This document shows, one piece after another, positions 14,214-23,112 of a DNA stretch of 64,000 bases. Numbering within the stretch: the stretch's first letter is position 1; every line of letters begins with the position of its first letter. The position numbers were made by a program, and so were the translations under genes. The notes under the pieces are model-generated. The model was not told where the DNA came from, ran no database searches, and saw only the letters and a list, made by a program, of their open reading frames with translations. Origin of the DNA: Dehalococcoidia bacterium (lineage in GTDB: Bacteria > Chloroflexota > Dehalococcoidia > Lucifugimonadales > UBA1123); contig JAGWBK010000001.1 of the NCBI GenBank assembly GCA_021295915.1, positions 221,912-285,911 of the forward strand, in the 5' to 3' direction.

Positions 14214-16397
14214 CTACAAGTCAGGTTCCGTTATCACCAAGACCTGATCCGCGTCGACACCTTCAAGGATCTGATCCCGACCACTTGGCCAGAGCACCCT
14301 GATTTCGTCAACCGATTCTGAGTCGCCAAGCCCGAACTCAAGCTCGATGCTGTCCATCGACAGGTAGCTGGACCCGGCGCGCACCTCCTGGACTTGCGTG
14401 TGAACTCCAGTCGTTAGGTAGACTCTCGCTCCCACCGCATCGGAGTTGCTGCCGGTGCCGTCTATACTCATTCGTCCCTTCAGATGTAGCGATATCCAGT
14501 GGTTATCCCCACCACCGTTCATCCATACAAACACGGGCCCCAGTTTTGGCTCCCATGAGCTTGTGAGACTGTCCCAAACGGGACCGCTGCTGTTCGTTCC
14601 CACGAGGTCGAGGTATCCGTCTCCGTTCAGGTCGGCATGTGCAAGCGCCTTGCCATTGAGGTGGAACCTGCTGCTGATTCTCTGGCGGTCAGGGTTGAAT
14701 GAAGGATCGTCCGCGTCGAGGACCGAATAGTCCACATCCAAAATGTCTAACATCTGTGCGCGAACAGTTATGTCCTCAAAGCTCCCCTTCCCATCTCCCC
14801 TAAGCATGCGTCCTGCCGCTGGAAAGCTGCTCTTGCCCGGTGGCCCTTCAGAGCCCAGCCAGTAGACGTCCTGATCTCCATCGTTATCGTAGTCGAAGAA
14901 GGTAGCTCCGTAGCCGAAGTCGTAGGCTGACAACCCGGTCGGCTGTTCCCAATCCGGGTGTATCCTCTTACTGTCGAGTGATCTTGGGGGCATCAGCGGA
15001 CTCGGTGCGACGCTGGTCTGGGGGGCCACATCCACGAATCCGCCGATGAGACCCACACCCTCCACTTGACTGGAGCCATCGTTTCTCAGCAAATAGTGGA
15101 GACACGTGCCCCAGTCAAATCGCTCTGTGTATCTACAGTCACCGCCGGGTTCCTCCTGAGGCTCAAACAGCCGCAGGTGAGAGCCAGCGTTGGTCACGAA
15201 CAGGTCTAAGTCCTGATCCCCGTCGTAGTCGCCTACTGCAAAACCCATCCAATTGCCTGACTTATCAACGCCCATTGCCTCAGCCACGGGTGTGAACTTC
15301 ACGTGACCTGGGGTGGAGTCGTTTCGGAAGACATAAGGGCGATGGCCGTCATTAGCGACCCACAGGTCTGGGTCCCGGTCATCATCGTGGTCGAAGAACA
15401 GCACCGCGTGCGTTCGTCCGGACGGGTCAGCTACTCGATTTCCCTGGGCATCCAGGAGGCTGGGGTCGTATCCCTCGTACTGTAGCCCGGTATCCGGGTC
15501 GGTGTAGTAAATAGGTCTACCGTCAGGGTCCCGTAGCATGATTGGACCGCCATCCACACCTGCATCCTTCGCAATCTCATCAAACGTGAGGTCGCGATTG
15601 TTTAGGTACAGCACATTGTAGTGGCCAGCATGGGATGCCTGATCAAACATAAACCAGTCTTCATCAACGGCATTTCCGACGTAGATGTCCAGCCAGCCAT
15701 CGCCATTTACGTCGGCGCAGGCGGCACTCGATGCTGAGCGGAGATTTACTTCTCCACCCAACGCAGACGCCGTGATGTCCTTGAACGCTCCGTCCCCCTC
15801 GTTCACCAGCAATCGATCACCGATTACCCCCTGAAGGTGCCGCGAGTCGGTGTCTGCACCCTCTGCCGATCGGAAGTCTAGGCCATCGCCAATGATCCCC
15901 CTGGCTCCAACGTACAGGTCTTTGTACCCGTCGTTGTTCAGGTCGCACGCAATCGCTCCACTGCTGTTCTGGATGGTGAGGTCGACGCCAGCATCTCCTG
16001 AAACGTCTTTGAACGTTCCATCTCCCTGGTTGTCGTACAGGAAGTTCGAGTGATCAGCATGCTGGGTAACATAGAGGTCCTGGTCACCGTCGTTGTCATA
16101 GTCGAAAACAACGGCCGAGGGGCGATAGTTGGAGACCTCGAAGCCATCCTTTAGAGCGAGAGGAGCAACATTAGTAAAGGGCGTGATGTCTGAAGCGGCA
16201 GTAGCCTCTTCCACAGCAGCGGGCACCTGGGTATCGGGGACCGGAGTCGAAACGGCGACCTGGGGCACTGGAGTCGAGGCGACACTCGCCACGCTTGGAC
16301 TCGATACCGGAACTGCAACAGGCTGAGGCGCGTCATCAGAGCATGCAAAGACGAAGATCCCAACGGCAATCGTCAGTACTGCGGTCAGGATCCTCAA
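14214..16397 (-). CDS. FG-GAP/VCBS-repeat lipoprotein with ASPIC/UnbV domain (CRTAC1-like)
   Basis: A 727-residue secreted protein. From the TTG at 16397, which has GGGAGG just upstream, the signal peptide LRILTAVLTIAVGIFVFAC ends in a lipobox with Cys19. A Pro/Val/Thr-rich linker follows. At least six FG-GAP blades carry calcium loops such as DYDNDGDQDLYV, DLNNDGYKDLYV, DVNGDGWLDIYV, DYDGDQDLDLFV and DLNGDGYLDLVG. The C-terminal ASPIC/UnbV domain contains DEIRVLWPSGRDQ. A frame opening at 16475 would bury the signal peptide, so it is rejected. The family is thought to form an integrin-like beta-propeller for extracellular binding; no enzymatic role is known. It lies behind the peptide importer genes and could present ligands to them (inference). 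Confidence 0.88.
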   Translation of the reverse strand: MRILTAVLTIAVGIFVFACSDDAPQPVAVPVSSPSVASVASTPVPQVAVSTPVPDTQVPAAVEEATAASDITPFTNVAPLALKDGFEVSNYRPSAVVFDYDNDGDQDLYVTQHADHSNFLYDNQGDGTFKDVSGDAGVDLTIQNSSGAIACDLNNDGYKDLYVGARGIIGDGLDFRSAEGADTDSRHLQGVIGDRLLVNEGDGAFKDITASALGGEVNLRSASSAACADVNGDGWLDIYVGNAVDEDWFMFDQASHAGHYNVLYLNNRDLTFDEIAKDAGVDGGPIMLRDPDGRPIYYTDPDTGLQYEGYDPSLLDAQGNRVADPSGRTHAVLFFDHDDDRDPDLWVANDGHRPYVFRNDSTPGHVKFTPVAEAMGVDKSGNWMGFAVGDYDGDQDLDLFVTNAGSHLRLFEPQEEPGGDCRYTERFDWGTCLHYLLRNDGSSQVEGVGLIGGFVDVAPQTSVAPSPLMPPRSLDSKRIHPDWEQPTGLSAYDFGYGATFFDYDNDGDQDVYWLGSEGPPGKSSFPAAGRMLRGDGKGSFEDITVRAQMLDILDVDYSVLDADDPSFNPDRQRISSRFHLNGKALAHADLNGDGYLDLVGTNSSGPVWDSLTSSWEPKLGPVFVWMNGGGDNHWISLHLKGRMSIDGTGSNSDAVGARVYLTTGVHTQVQEVRAGSSYLSMDSIELEFGLGDSESVDEIRVLWPSGRDQILEGVDADQVLVITEPDL

Positions 16398-16506
16398 GTT
16401 GCCTCCCAGAATAGCCCCAACTTCAGATGTAGGACTGGCGTCCAGAGTCAGAGTTTGGCGAGCACCTGGAGACATTGGATCTAGGAACCTTCTGCAATTC
16501 CGGCGG

Positions 16507-17415
16507 TCATATCTGCCGGAGCCGTGGGTCCAGCTTATCTCTCAACCAGTCGCCGAAGAAGTTCATCGAAAATACGATCAGTAGAATCGCGCATCCCGGG
16601 AAGAATGAAATCCACCAGTCAGTGGCGACGTACTGTCTCCCCTCCGACACCATGCTGCCCCACGAAGGCTGCGGAGGTGGAATGCCAACGCCGAGGAAGC
16701 TGAGCACTGACTCCGTTAGAATCAGTGAGCCTACCTGTAGAGACGATAGCACCATGACCGTGTTAACAACCCCGGGCAAAATGTGCTTGAGCGCTATTCT
16801 GAGCCCTGACGCCCCTGCGACCCTTGCCAAGGCGACGTAGTCCGTAGTCTTTAGTTGAAGAGTTTCAGCTCGTACCTGTCTTGCGAAGGGCGCCCAGGTA
16901 AACAGGGCCAGCAGTATGATCACAAGCTCCAGACTCGGGCCCCAGACCACTGAGGCCACCAGGGCCACAACGATGAATGGCAATGCGAATACGAAGTCCA
17001 CAAGCCTCATCAGCGCCTCGTCTACCAAGCCTCCAAGGTAGCCTGAAACAAGTCCCACTACGGTCCCAAGGGCAGCCCCGGCTACAAGCACAACAGAGGC
17101 TACTAACAGGGATATGCGTGCACCAAATATCATTCTGCTGAGAACGTCACGCCCTATGTGGTCAGTTCCCAACAGGAACTTCGACGAGCCCTCCTCATCC
17201 CAGACAGGAGGAACTCTGACGTCAACCAAGTCCCCTTCCAGCGGATCGTGCGGGGATACGAGCTCTGCGAAAACTGCGACAAATACCAGGATCAGGACGA
17301 TAGCCACAGGGATTACGGGCCAACGCCTGAACGCCTGGAACATCGTCACAAGTCGATTAGTTGAAGGTGCGAACTCGCGTGAGATGGCCCCAGCATCCGA
17401 CCCGGCGCTATTCAT
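16507..17415 (-). CDS. Peptide/nickel-type ABC transporter permease, DppC family
   Basis: A 302-residue inner-membrane permease from the ATG at 17415, which overlaps the stop of the preceding permease (ATGAATAG). It has the OppC_N region (RRWPVIPVAIVLILVFVAVFAELV), the periplasmic FLLGTDHIGRDVLSRMIFGARISL motif diagnostic of DppC/OppC, five to six helices, and the EAA-loop region ALARVAGASGLRIALKHILP that docks to the ATPase. It partners with the DppB gene upstream and the binding lipoprotein. No ATP-binding gene is adjacent, so ATPases must be supplied from elsewhere. Confidence 0.93.
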   Translation of the reverse strand: MNSAGSDAGAISREFAPSTNRLVTMFQAFRRWPVIPVAIVLILVFVAVFAELVSPHDPLEGDLVDVRVPPVWDEEGSSKFLLGTDHIGRDVLSRMIFGARISLLVASVVLVAGAALGTVVGLVSGYLGGLVDEALMRLVDFVFALPFIVVALVASVVWGPSLELVIILLALFTWAPFARQVRAETLQLKTTDYVALARVAGASGLRIALKHILPGVVNTVMVLSSLQVGSLILTESVLSFLGVGIPPPQPSWGSMVSEGRQYVATDWWISFFPGCAILLIVFSMNFFGDWLRDKLDPRLRQI

Positions 17416-18331
17416 AGCGAATTCTCGGATCGAGCACACCGTAGAGTACGTCGGCGACCAGGCTGGCAGCAAGGAACATCATACCGAACACAAGAGCCAG
17501 GCCAGTTACCAGCGGGAAGTCCGTGTTGAGAGCCGCATTTACTGCAAGCCTTCCAATGCCCGGCCAGGCAAACACGGTCTCCACAACCACAGTGCCGGTC
17601 ATGAAACCGGCGAGGAGTATCATGGCGTATGTGACGGGTGCGATCAGAGCGTTCCTGAACGCATGTTTCCACACGATTGTGCCAAAGCTTACACCTTTCG
17701 CTCTCGCCAACTTGACGAACTCGCTGTCAAGTACCTCAAGCATCGACGACCTGGTAAGACGAAGAAGTCCAGCGGCCGGCAGCCAGCCCAGTGTCGCAAC
17801 AGGGAGGACGTAGTGTTGCCAGTCGCCCCGTCGAGAAGTGGGGAGCCAGTCCAGTTGAACGCTGAATATGATAACCAGCACGATTGCTATCCAGAACGGC
17901 GGGACCGACTGTCCAAGCAGAGCGAAACTGCGTCCGGCATAGTCCCAGGCCGTGCTTCGCTTGACTGCAGAAAGTACACCTAGCGGGATCCCCAGGACCA
18001 TAGCTGTCATAAAGGAAATTCCCGATAGTTGCAGTGTCGCCGGCAGAGACTCAAGAATCATGTCGAGCGAATTCCGCTGGTAGTACACGGAGGTCCCAAA
18101 GTCTCCGCGTACCGCCTTGGCGACCCAGATTATGTACTGAACAACCAGGGGCTTATCCAGGCCCATCGCCTTCCCCTGGGCCTCCCAAGCCTCGGAAGTG
18201 GTCCTGGTGTACTGCGTCATGTACAGGTACCGCGGGTCTCCCGTGGCATGGGACAACGAAAATACAAGTATGGTCAGTCCAAACAGAACGACCACTATCG
18301 CGGCAAATTTTCGAAGGATTAATCTTCGCAT
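17408..18331 (-). CDS. Peptide/nickel-type ABC transporter permease, DppB family
   Basis: A 307-residue permease. The first helix is KFAAIVVVLFGLTILVFSL, then a periplasmic loop with GLDKPLVVQYIIWVAKAVRGDFGTS, typical of DppB/GsiC. The EAA motif region reads RSSMLEVLDSEFVKLARAKGVS, and the ending is DVLYGVLDPRIRYE. It forms the channel with the DppC protein, whose start overlaps this stop by eight bases. The binding-protein gene lies 103 bases upstream across a stable hairpin. Confidence 0.94.
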   Translation of the reverse strand: MRRLILRKFAAIVVVLFGLTILVFSLSHATGDPRYLYMTQYTRTTSEAWEAQGKAMGLDKPLVVQYIIWVAKAVRGDFGTSVYYQRNSLDMILESLPATLQLSGISFMTAMVLGIPLGVLSAVKRSTAWDYAGRSFALLGQSVPPFWIAIVLVIIFSVQLDWLPTSRRGDWQHYVLPVATLGWLPAAGLLRLTRSSMLEVLDSEFVKLARAKGVSFGTIVWKHAFRNALIAPVTYAMILLAGFMTGTVVVETVFAWPGIGRLAVNAALNTDFPLVTGLALVFGMMFLAASLVADVLYGVLDPRIRYE

Positions 18332-18368
18332 AGTCGGGTGCCGTAGGCTCCCCTCAGCTATTGGCAGT

Positions 18369-18400
18369 CAGGCAGCGACCAAGGGAGAGGCCGCTGCCTG
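18369..18400 (-). other. Intercistronic hairpin between binding-protein and permease genes
   Basis: CAGGCAGCG (18369-18377) and CGCTGCCTG (18392-18400) form a perfect 9-base-pair stem with a 14-base loop, without a T-run. In ABC importer operons such stems often protect the upstream binding-protein message and lower permease expression. Here that role is inferred. Confidence 0.5.
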
Positions 18401-18434
18401 AAGTCTGTGTCAATTCTATCGCTGAGGCCGAAGC

Positions 18435-20339
18435 CTACTTGTCGATGACTACCGTAGCGGGATTATTGAAGCTGCTTCCCCAGTAAGGGTGCCACTCCTT
18501 GATCGTCGGCAGTTTCACCCAGAAACTCTTGACCGTCACTACCCCGGCATTTATATGCCAATACGACATATAGTTCTGGAAGTGGATGCTGTTCTCGATC
18601 CTCTTCTCCAGATTTGGCTCAATGTCGTTCTCGTAGTTCACATCGCAGATTACCGCCGGCAGCTCAGCGCCACCTAGGTGTCCTGGAGTAGGACAGAAGA
18701 ACGGAGCCTTGGTCCCTCCTGGAGGCATGCCCCAGCCGTGCAACCACGGAACGTCCATTTCTTTCGTGACTGTCTCAGGTCTTCTGGAGGCGTAAGGTGA
18801 TTTGTCCACCGTGACATCCAGGTTGAGGTTCTCTCGCCACATCTCGCCCACGGCATCCGCCACTTCTGGGTCCCATGTGTTTGGAACGCTTTCCGTAGCC
18901 CAGAAGACGACCGGGAAGCCATTAGGGAATCCGGCCTCTGCGAGGTATTCCTTTGCCATGGCAGGATCGAATGGGACTGTCCAATCTTCCTGGAAGTTCT
19001 CATCCCCTGGTGGGAACTGCGTGTGCATAGCCGTGTACGCTACATCACTGAAGCCGTCCATAACGTTGTCAACGATAGCCTGGCGGTCGATGGCCATAGA
19101 CATTGCCCAGCGAACTTTCCTGGGCCCTTCCATTTCAGGGCAGACTGAGCCCGCAGGCGGAGGCAAGGCCGAGAACAGCGCATCATAGTCGCAGCCCTCG
19201 CCATACGGGTTACCAATCCAGGGATGCTCTTCGTCGGGAAGGAATCCAGGCCTCGGATTGGCAATCAGGTCAGGTTCTTCACATTCAGGGCATACCTTTG
19301 CCCAATAGTTGCCCGAGAAGTAGATCGTATTCGGGTTGGGCAAGCCCATGGGCACCGCAATACCGCTGGTGTCATCGACTATCCCGGCTACTTTCTTCAC
19401 TGAGATCTTCGTGATGTCAACTTCGCCGGTGCGGATCGCGGCTTCACGAGTCGCATCTTCCGGCATCTCGTATATGTTCAATGTCTTGACGTTGGGGACT
19501 ATCCGCCAGTGGTCGACGAGCGCCTCTGCCTGAATCTCGTCGTTCCCAACCCACCGGTTGGCCTTAAACGGGCCTGTCCCAATCGGAGTCGTAATAAAGT
19601 CAGCCTCACCCATTTCCTCGAAGCAGTGCTTGCAGGTGATTCCGAACGTGGAGTCCCAGCCAAGTCCACCGTGGAGAACGCCCCAGGTCGGGCTGAATTC
19701 GCCAGGAACGACATTCATCTGCGCGGTGAACTCGTCTATGACTTCCCAACCTGCTCTGTGTCCAGGCGAGAGCTGCTCGCCTGCATTGCTGACCGAACCC
19801 GTCTTGAAAGCGTTGTTGAAAGTGAAAACGACGTCCTCAGCCTTTAGTTCGCCCCAGTCGTCGTGCCACATGATTCCGCGTCGAATGGTCAGCGTTGCGC
19901 TGTTCATATCGTCAGCGATCGTCCATGACTCGGCAATCTCCGGCTCATGAATCTCCTGTGAAGGGATCGTTCCCGGCTCAGTGAACTGGGCCCTGAAGAT
20001 TCCCTCAAAGATCTGGAAGTCCGTACCGGGTCCGCCAACGGTTCCGTTTGCGTCTTTCTCTTGTAGCTGCACCAGTGGGTGCAGTAGCGGGACACCGACG
20101 TAGAGTTCACCCTTCGGTTCCTTGTCCATGGCCTGTGGCGGAGCCGGAGCAGGCACTGCCGTGGCAGCAGGAGCGGGAGCCGCAGGTGCCGAGGTCGGAG
20201 CCGGCGCGGCAGGGGCCGCTGGGGCCGCCGGTTCGGCCTCTTCTTCGCTGCTACAGGCGATCACCATCAGAACGGCGATTGCGCCGAGAACCAGTACACA
20301 CAGAGGCACTGAAAATGCCCTGCGTCTGAAGTAACCCAT
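18435..20339 (-). CDS. ABC transporter substrate-binding lipoprotein, family 5 (DppA/OppA-like)
   Basis: A 634-residue extracytoplasmic solute-binding protein. The signal peptide PLCVLVLGAIAVLMVIAC ends in a lipobox with Cys29, followed by an Ala/Pro-rich linker of about 40 residues. The SBP_bac_5 fold follows, with AESWTIADDMNSATLTIRRGIMWHDDWG (the start signature), ITTPIGTGPFKANRW, and VRWAMSMAIDRQAIVDNVMDG. The family binds peptides, nickel-chelates, opines or sugars, and the ligand is not predictable. Its own consensus promoter lies about 115 bases upstream. It is the first gene of the importer operon. Confidence 0.93.
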   Translation of the reverse strand: MGYFRRRAFSVPLCVLVLGAIAVLMVIACSSEEEAEPAAPAAPAAPAPTSAPAAPAPAATAVPAPAPPQAMDKEPKGELYVGVPLLHPLVQLQEKDANGTVGGPGTDFQIFEGIFRAQFTEPGTIPSQEIHEPEIAESWTIADDMNSATLTIRRGIMWHDDWGELKAEDVVFTFNNAFKTGSVSNAGEQLSPGHRAGWEVIDEFTAQMNVVPGEFSPTWGVLHGGLGWDSTFGITCKHCFEEMGEADFITTPIGTGPFKANRWVGNDEIQAEALVDHWRIVPNVKTLNIYEMPEDATREAAIRTGEVDITKISVKKVAGIVDDTSGIAVPMGLPNPNTIYFSGNYWAKVCPECEEPDLIANPRPGFLPDEEHPWIGNPYGEGCDYDALFSALPPPAGSVCPEMEGPRKVRWAMSMAIDRQAIVDNVMDGFSDVAYTAMHTQFPPGDENFQEDWTVPFDPAMAKEYLAEAGFPNGFPVVFWATESVPNTWDPEVADAVGEMWRENLNLDVTVDKSPYASRRPETVTKEMDVPWLHGWGMPPGGTKAPFFCPTPGHLGGAELPAVICDVNYENDIEPNLEKRIENSIHFQNYMSYWHINAGVVTVKSFWVKLPTIKEWHPYWGSSFNNPATVVIDK

Positions 20340-20452
20340 TAAAGCCTCCCAAAGGTGCTATGTGTCGCTCGAATCCGTATGGTCGAATTCCCGCTCTATG
20401 AGGGTGAGCAGACAACTACAGCGGAACTTAAATAGTGTCCGCATTGGGTGCA

Positions 20453-20481
20453 AAAATACGTCGGCACTGGATATATGTCAA
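20453..20481 (-). promoter_or_regulatory. Promoter of the peptide-importer operon
   Basis: -35 TTGACA (20481-20476), 17-base spacer, -10 TATTTT (20458-20453). The predicted 5' leader is about 107 bases. Confidence 0.65.
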
Positions 20482-20525
20482 GTTTCCGCACTGGCTCTCT
20501 ACCGGAGCACGTTTACGTTCCCTTA

Positions 20526-20555
20526 TTGCCCGCAAAACAGTCTAATCGTTACAAT
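20526..20555 (+). promoter_or_regulatory. Promoter of tRNA-Pro
   Basis: -35 TTGCCC (20526-20531), 18-base spacer, -10 TACAAT (20550-20555). The start would fall near 20562, 13 bases before the mature tRNA 5' end. It may also transcribe the downstream pfk and aldolase genes. Confidence 0.5.
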
Positions 20556-20574
20556 GTGGAGCGTTGGCGGTAGT

Positions 20575-20650
20575 CGGGGCGTAGCGCAGTCGGTAGCGCG
20601 CCACGTTCGGGACGTGGAGGTCGCTGGTTCAAGTCCAGTCGCCCCGACCA
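20575..20650 (+). tRNA. tRNA-Pro (anticodon CGG)
   Basis: A complete cloverleaf of 76 bases including an encoded CCA. The acceptor is CGGGGCG/CGCCCCG with discriminator A. The D stem is GCGC/GCGC. The anticodon stem CCACG/CGTGG surrounds loop TTCGGGA with anticodon CGG at 20608-20610. The T arm is GCTGG-TTCAAGT-CCAGT with one G-T closing pair. It reads CCG proline codons. Confidence 0.97.
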
Positions 20651-20712
20651 GGCGGGTCCGGTCATCTTGAGCCCGCGCTCTGCTTCGGGTCGCACTGTCA
20701 TCGGAATGGCCG

Positions 20713-22035
20713 GTGCCAGTGGATTATCTCGGGGAGACGATCTACTTGAACGGCGATGACGGCCGCGTCGGCATCCTGATGGGTGGCGGCCCAGCTCCGG
20801 GCATCAATAGCGCAATCAGCGCCGCTACCATAGAGGCGGTCAACCAGGGTTACGAGGTAGTCGGTATACTGGACGGCTTCTCTCACCTGATGGAGGGCCG
20901 CACCGACATGGTAGTTCCTCTCAGTATCGTCGATGTCGCTCAGATCCATCATCGCGGTGGCTCGATAATCCGCACTTCCCGTGCCAACCCTACACGCAGA
21001 CCCGAACACCTCGAAAACACCGTGAGCGCTCTTCAGCGTCTGGGAGTCTCCTACCTGGTTACCATTGGAGGCGACGACACCGCCTTCAGCGCGTCAGAGG
21101 TCTCCAGTCATGCTGGCAACCGCATCAGAGTTGCCCACATTCCTAAGACAATCGATAACGACCTGCCGCTGCCCGGTAACATGCCTACCTTCGGCTACGA
21201 GACGGCCCGACATCTGGGAACTGAGATCGTCCGTAACCTGATTGAAGATTTCAGGACCACCAACCGGTGGTATCTCGTGACCGCAATGGGACGCGCCGCC
21301 GGCCACCTCGCGCTCGGCATCGGCAAGGCGGCTGCCGCCACGCTAACCATAATTCCGGAGGAGTTCCCCGGAGACCGCATCAGACTGAGCCAGGTGTGCG
21401 ACATCCTGGAGACAGCCATCTTCAAGCGTAGGGTCATGGGGAAGAGCCGGGGGCTCGCGGTGATTGCAGAGGGCGTGGCCGAGAGATTCGATCCTGAAGA
21501 GTTGGCGAGCATTCCAGGTGTGGAAGTATCCAGAGATCAGCACGGCCACCTGAGGCTTGGCGACATCCAGTTGGAAAAGGCGCTCCGACGGGAGATTCAG
21601 ACGCGATTCGCTGTACGCGGGGAGAACCTCCAGATTGTGGACAGCAATGTTGGATACGAACTGAGATCGTACCCACCTATTCCGTTTGACATCGACTACA
21701 CTCGCAGCCTTGGCTATGGTGCCGCAAGATTCCTGCTCGGTAGTGCAGAACAGTCTCCCGATACTACTGGAGGACTGATCTGCCAGGTAAACGGGAAGAT
21801 TGAAGTCCTCCCATTCAGCCAGCTCAGGGACCCATCCACCGGACGAACGAAGGTGCGGACTGTAGACATTCACGGCGATGGCTACCGGATAGCACGCAAG
21901 TACATGATCAGGTTGGAAAAGTCAGACCTGAAGGATCCCAACATGTGTCGCAAACTGGCCGATCAGGTAGGCATGACGCCCGACGCCTTCGTCCAGAGGT
22001 ATGGCGGTGTGGTAGAGTTGGCCGGCGCCAATTAG
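20713..22035 (+). CDS. Phosphofructokinase, probably PPi-dependent
   Basis: A 440-residue PFK-family enzyme that phosphorylates fructose 6-phosphate. The phosphate-donor loop reads VTIGGDDTAFSA with Asp121-Asp122. ATP-dependent PFKs have Gly at the second position, and Asp there blocks ATP and marks pyrophosphate-dependent enzymes. PKTIDND (residues 144-150) has the Lys also typical of that group and the catalytic Asp. The length exceeds the 320 residues of bacterial ATP-PFK. If PPi-dependent, the step is reversible and can run in gluconeogenesis. The GTG start has no clear ribosome site, and an ATG at 20706 is out of frame. It lies 18 bases before the aldolase gene and 62 bases after tRNA-Pro. 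Confidence 0.88.
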   Translation: MPVDYLGETIYLNGDDGRVGILMGGGPAPGINSAISAATIEAVNQGYEVVGILDGFSHLMEGRTDMVVPLSIVDVAQIHHRGGSIIRTSRANPTRRPEHLENTVSALQRLGVSYLVTIGGDDTAFSASEVSSHAGNRIRVAHIPKTIDNDLPLPGNMPTFGYETARHLGTEIVRNLIEDFRTTNRWYLVTAMGRAAGHLALGIGKAAAATLTIIPEEFPGDRIRLSQVCDILETAIFKRRVMGKSRGLAVIAEGVAERFDPEELASIPGVEVSRDQHGHLRLGDIQLEKALRREIQTRFAVRGENLQIVDSNVGYELRSYPPIPFDIDYTRSLGYGAARFLLGSAEQSPDTTGGLICQVNGKIEVLPFSQLRDPSTGRTKVRTVDIHGDGYRIARKYMIRLEKSDLKDPNMCRKLADQVGMTPDAFVQRYGGVVELAGAN

Positions 22036-22053
22036 TTTCACAGGATATGAGGG

Positions 22054-23079
22054 ATGACCGCTGAAACGCTAGTCCGGACCGCCCAGACGCTTGTTGCCCC
22101 TGGAAAGGGAATTCTCGCTGCTGACGAGAGTACACGCACCATAGGCTCCAGATTTGTCCAGCTTGGCATAGAGAACACCGAGGTCAACCGTAGAGACTAT
22201 CGTGAGATGCTCTTTACAACTGTGGGTATCGACGATCATATCAGTGGTGTGATTCTCTACGATGAAACACTTCGGCAGAATGGCGCGAGCGGTACATCCA
22301 TCGTTGAGATGCTCTCGCGACGAGGAATACTGGCAGGCATAAAGGTCGATACCGGTGCCAAGGATCTTGCAAATGCACCGAAGGAAATGGTCACCGAAGG
22401 GCTCGACGGGCTTCGTGACCGGCTCAGTGAGTACAGGGAAGTAGGCGCGAGATTCACCAAGTGGCGGGCAGTCATCAATGTCGGCCCTACAATCCCCACC
22501 GACTACTGCATAGAGGTCAACGCGCATGCGCTTGCCAGATATGCTGCCCTGGCGCAGGAGGCTGGCCTTGTGCCGATAGTCGAGCCGGAGGTCATGATGG
22601 CCGGCACTCACGACATTGACCGGTGCCAGGAAGTGACAGAGTTAGCCCTTCAACGCACGTACGCCCATCTGCTGTCGCAGCGTGTGCTACTAGAGGGCAC
22701 GCTCCTGAAGCCGAATATGGTGGTGTCCGGCAAAGATTCATCAAACAGGGCTGGCGTCCAGGAGGTCGCACTCAGGACCGTTGAGACCCTGATGAGGTCC
22801 GTACCGGCTGCCGTACCTGGAATCATGTTCCTGTCCGGCGGGCAGGGAGATGAGGAAGCCACCAGTAACCTTAACGCTATCGTGCTCAGAGGCCGAGAAG
22901 TGGGTGTTCCGTGGGAGCTTAGCTTCTCGTTTGCACGGGGCCTTCATTCAGCCTCCTTGCGAGAGTGGGCTGGCGATGTCGCGAATGTCGTGAAGGCCCA
23001 GACAACTTTCCAGACACGGGCGCGCCTCACTGCCGCCGCCCGGCGGGGAGAACTGTCCGCTCAGTCGGTCGCATCCTAG
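22054..23079 (+). CDS. Fructose-bisphosphate aldolase, class I
   Basis: A 341-residue Schiff-base aldolase of the glycolytic class I family, which is uncommon in bacteria. Diagnostic segments are GKGILAADESTRTIGSRF (about residues 18-35), FTKWRAVI (Lys of the active site), IVEPEVM, and LLEGTLLKPNMV, which contains the Schiff-base lysine. It splits fructose 1,6-bisphosphate into the two triose phosphates without a metal. It follows the PFK gene in the same direction with an 18-base gap, so the two enzymes of consecutive steps are probably co-transcribed. Confidence 0.95.
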   Translation: MTAETLVRTAQTLVAPGKGILAADESTRTIGSRFVQLGIENTEVNRRDYREMLFTTVGIDDHISGVILYDETLRQNGASGTSIVEMLSRRGILAGIKVDTGAKDLANAPKEMVTEGLDGLRDRLSEYREVGARFTKWRAVINVGPTIPTDYCIEVNAHALARYAALAQEAGLVPIVEPEVMMAGTHDIDRCQEVTELALQRTYAHLLSQRVLLEGTLLKPNMVVSGKDSSNRAGVQEVALRTVETLMRSVPAAVPGIMFLSGGQGDEEATSNLNAIVLRGREVGVPWELSFSFARGLHSASLREWAGDVANVVKAQTTFQTRARLTAAARRGELSAQSVAS

Positions 23080-23112
23080 TACCAGACTGAAGCAATTACC
23101 GCGGGACCGTCT

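Noticed and set aside
20362-20670. Open frame of 102 codons ending in the tRNA-Pro gene
   Set aside because: It runs through the importer promoter and the tRNA; no protein similarity.
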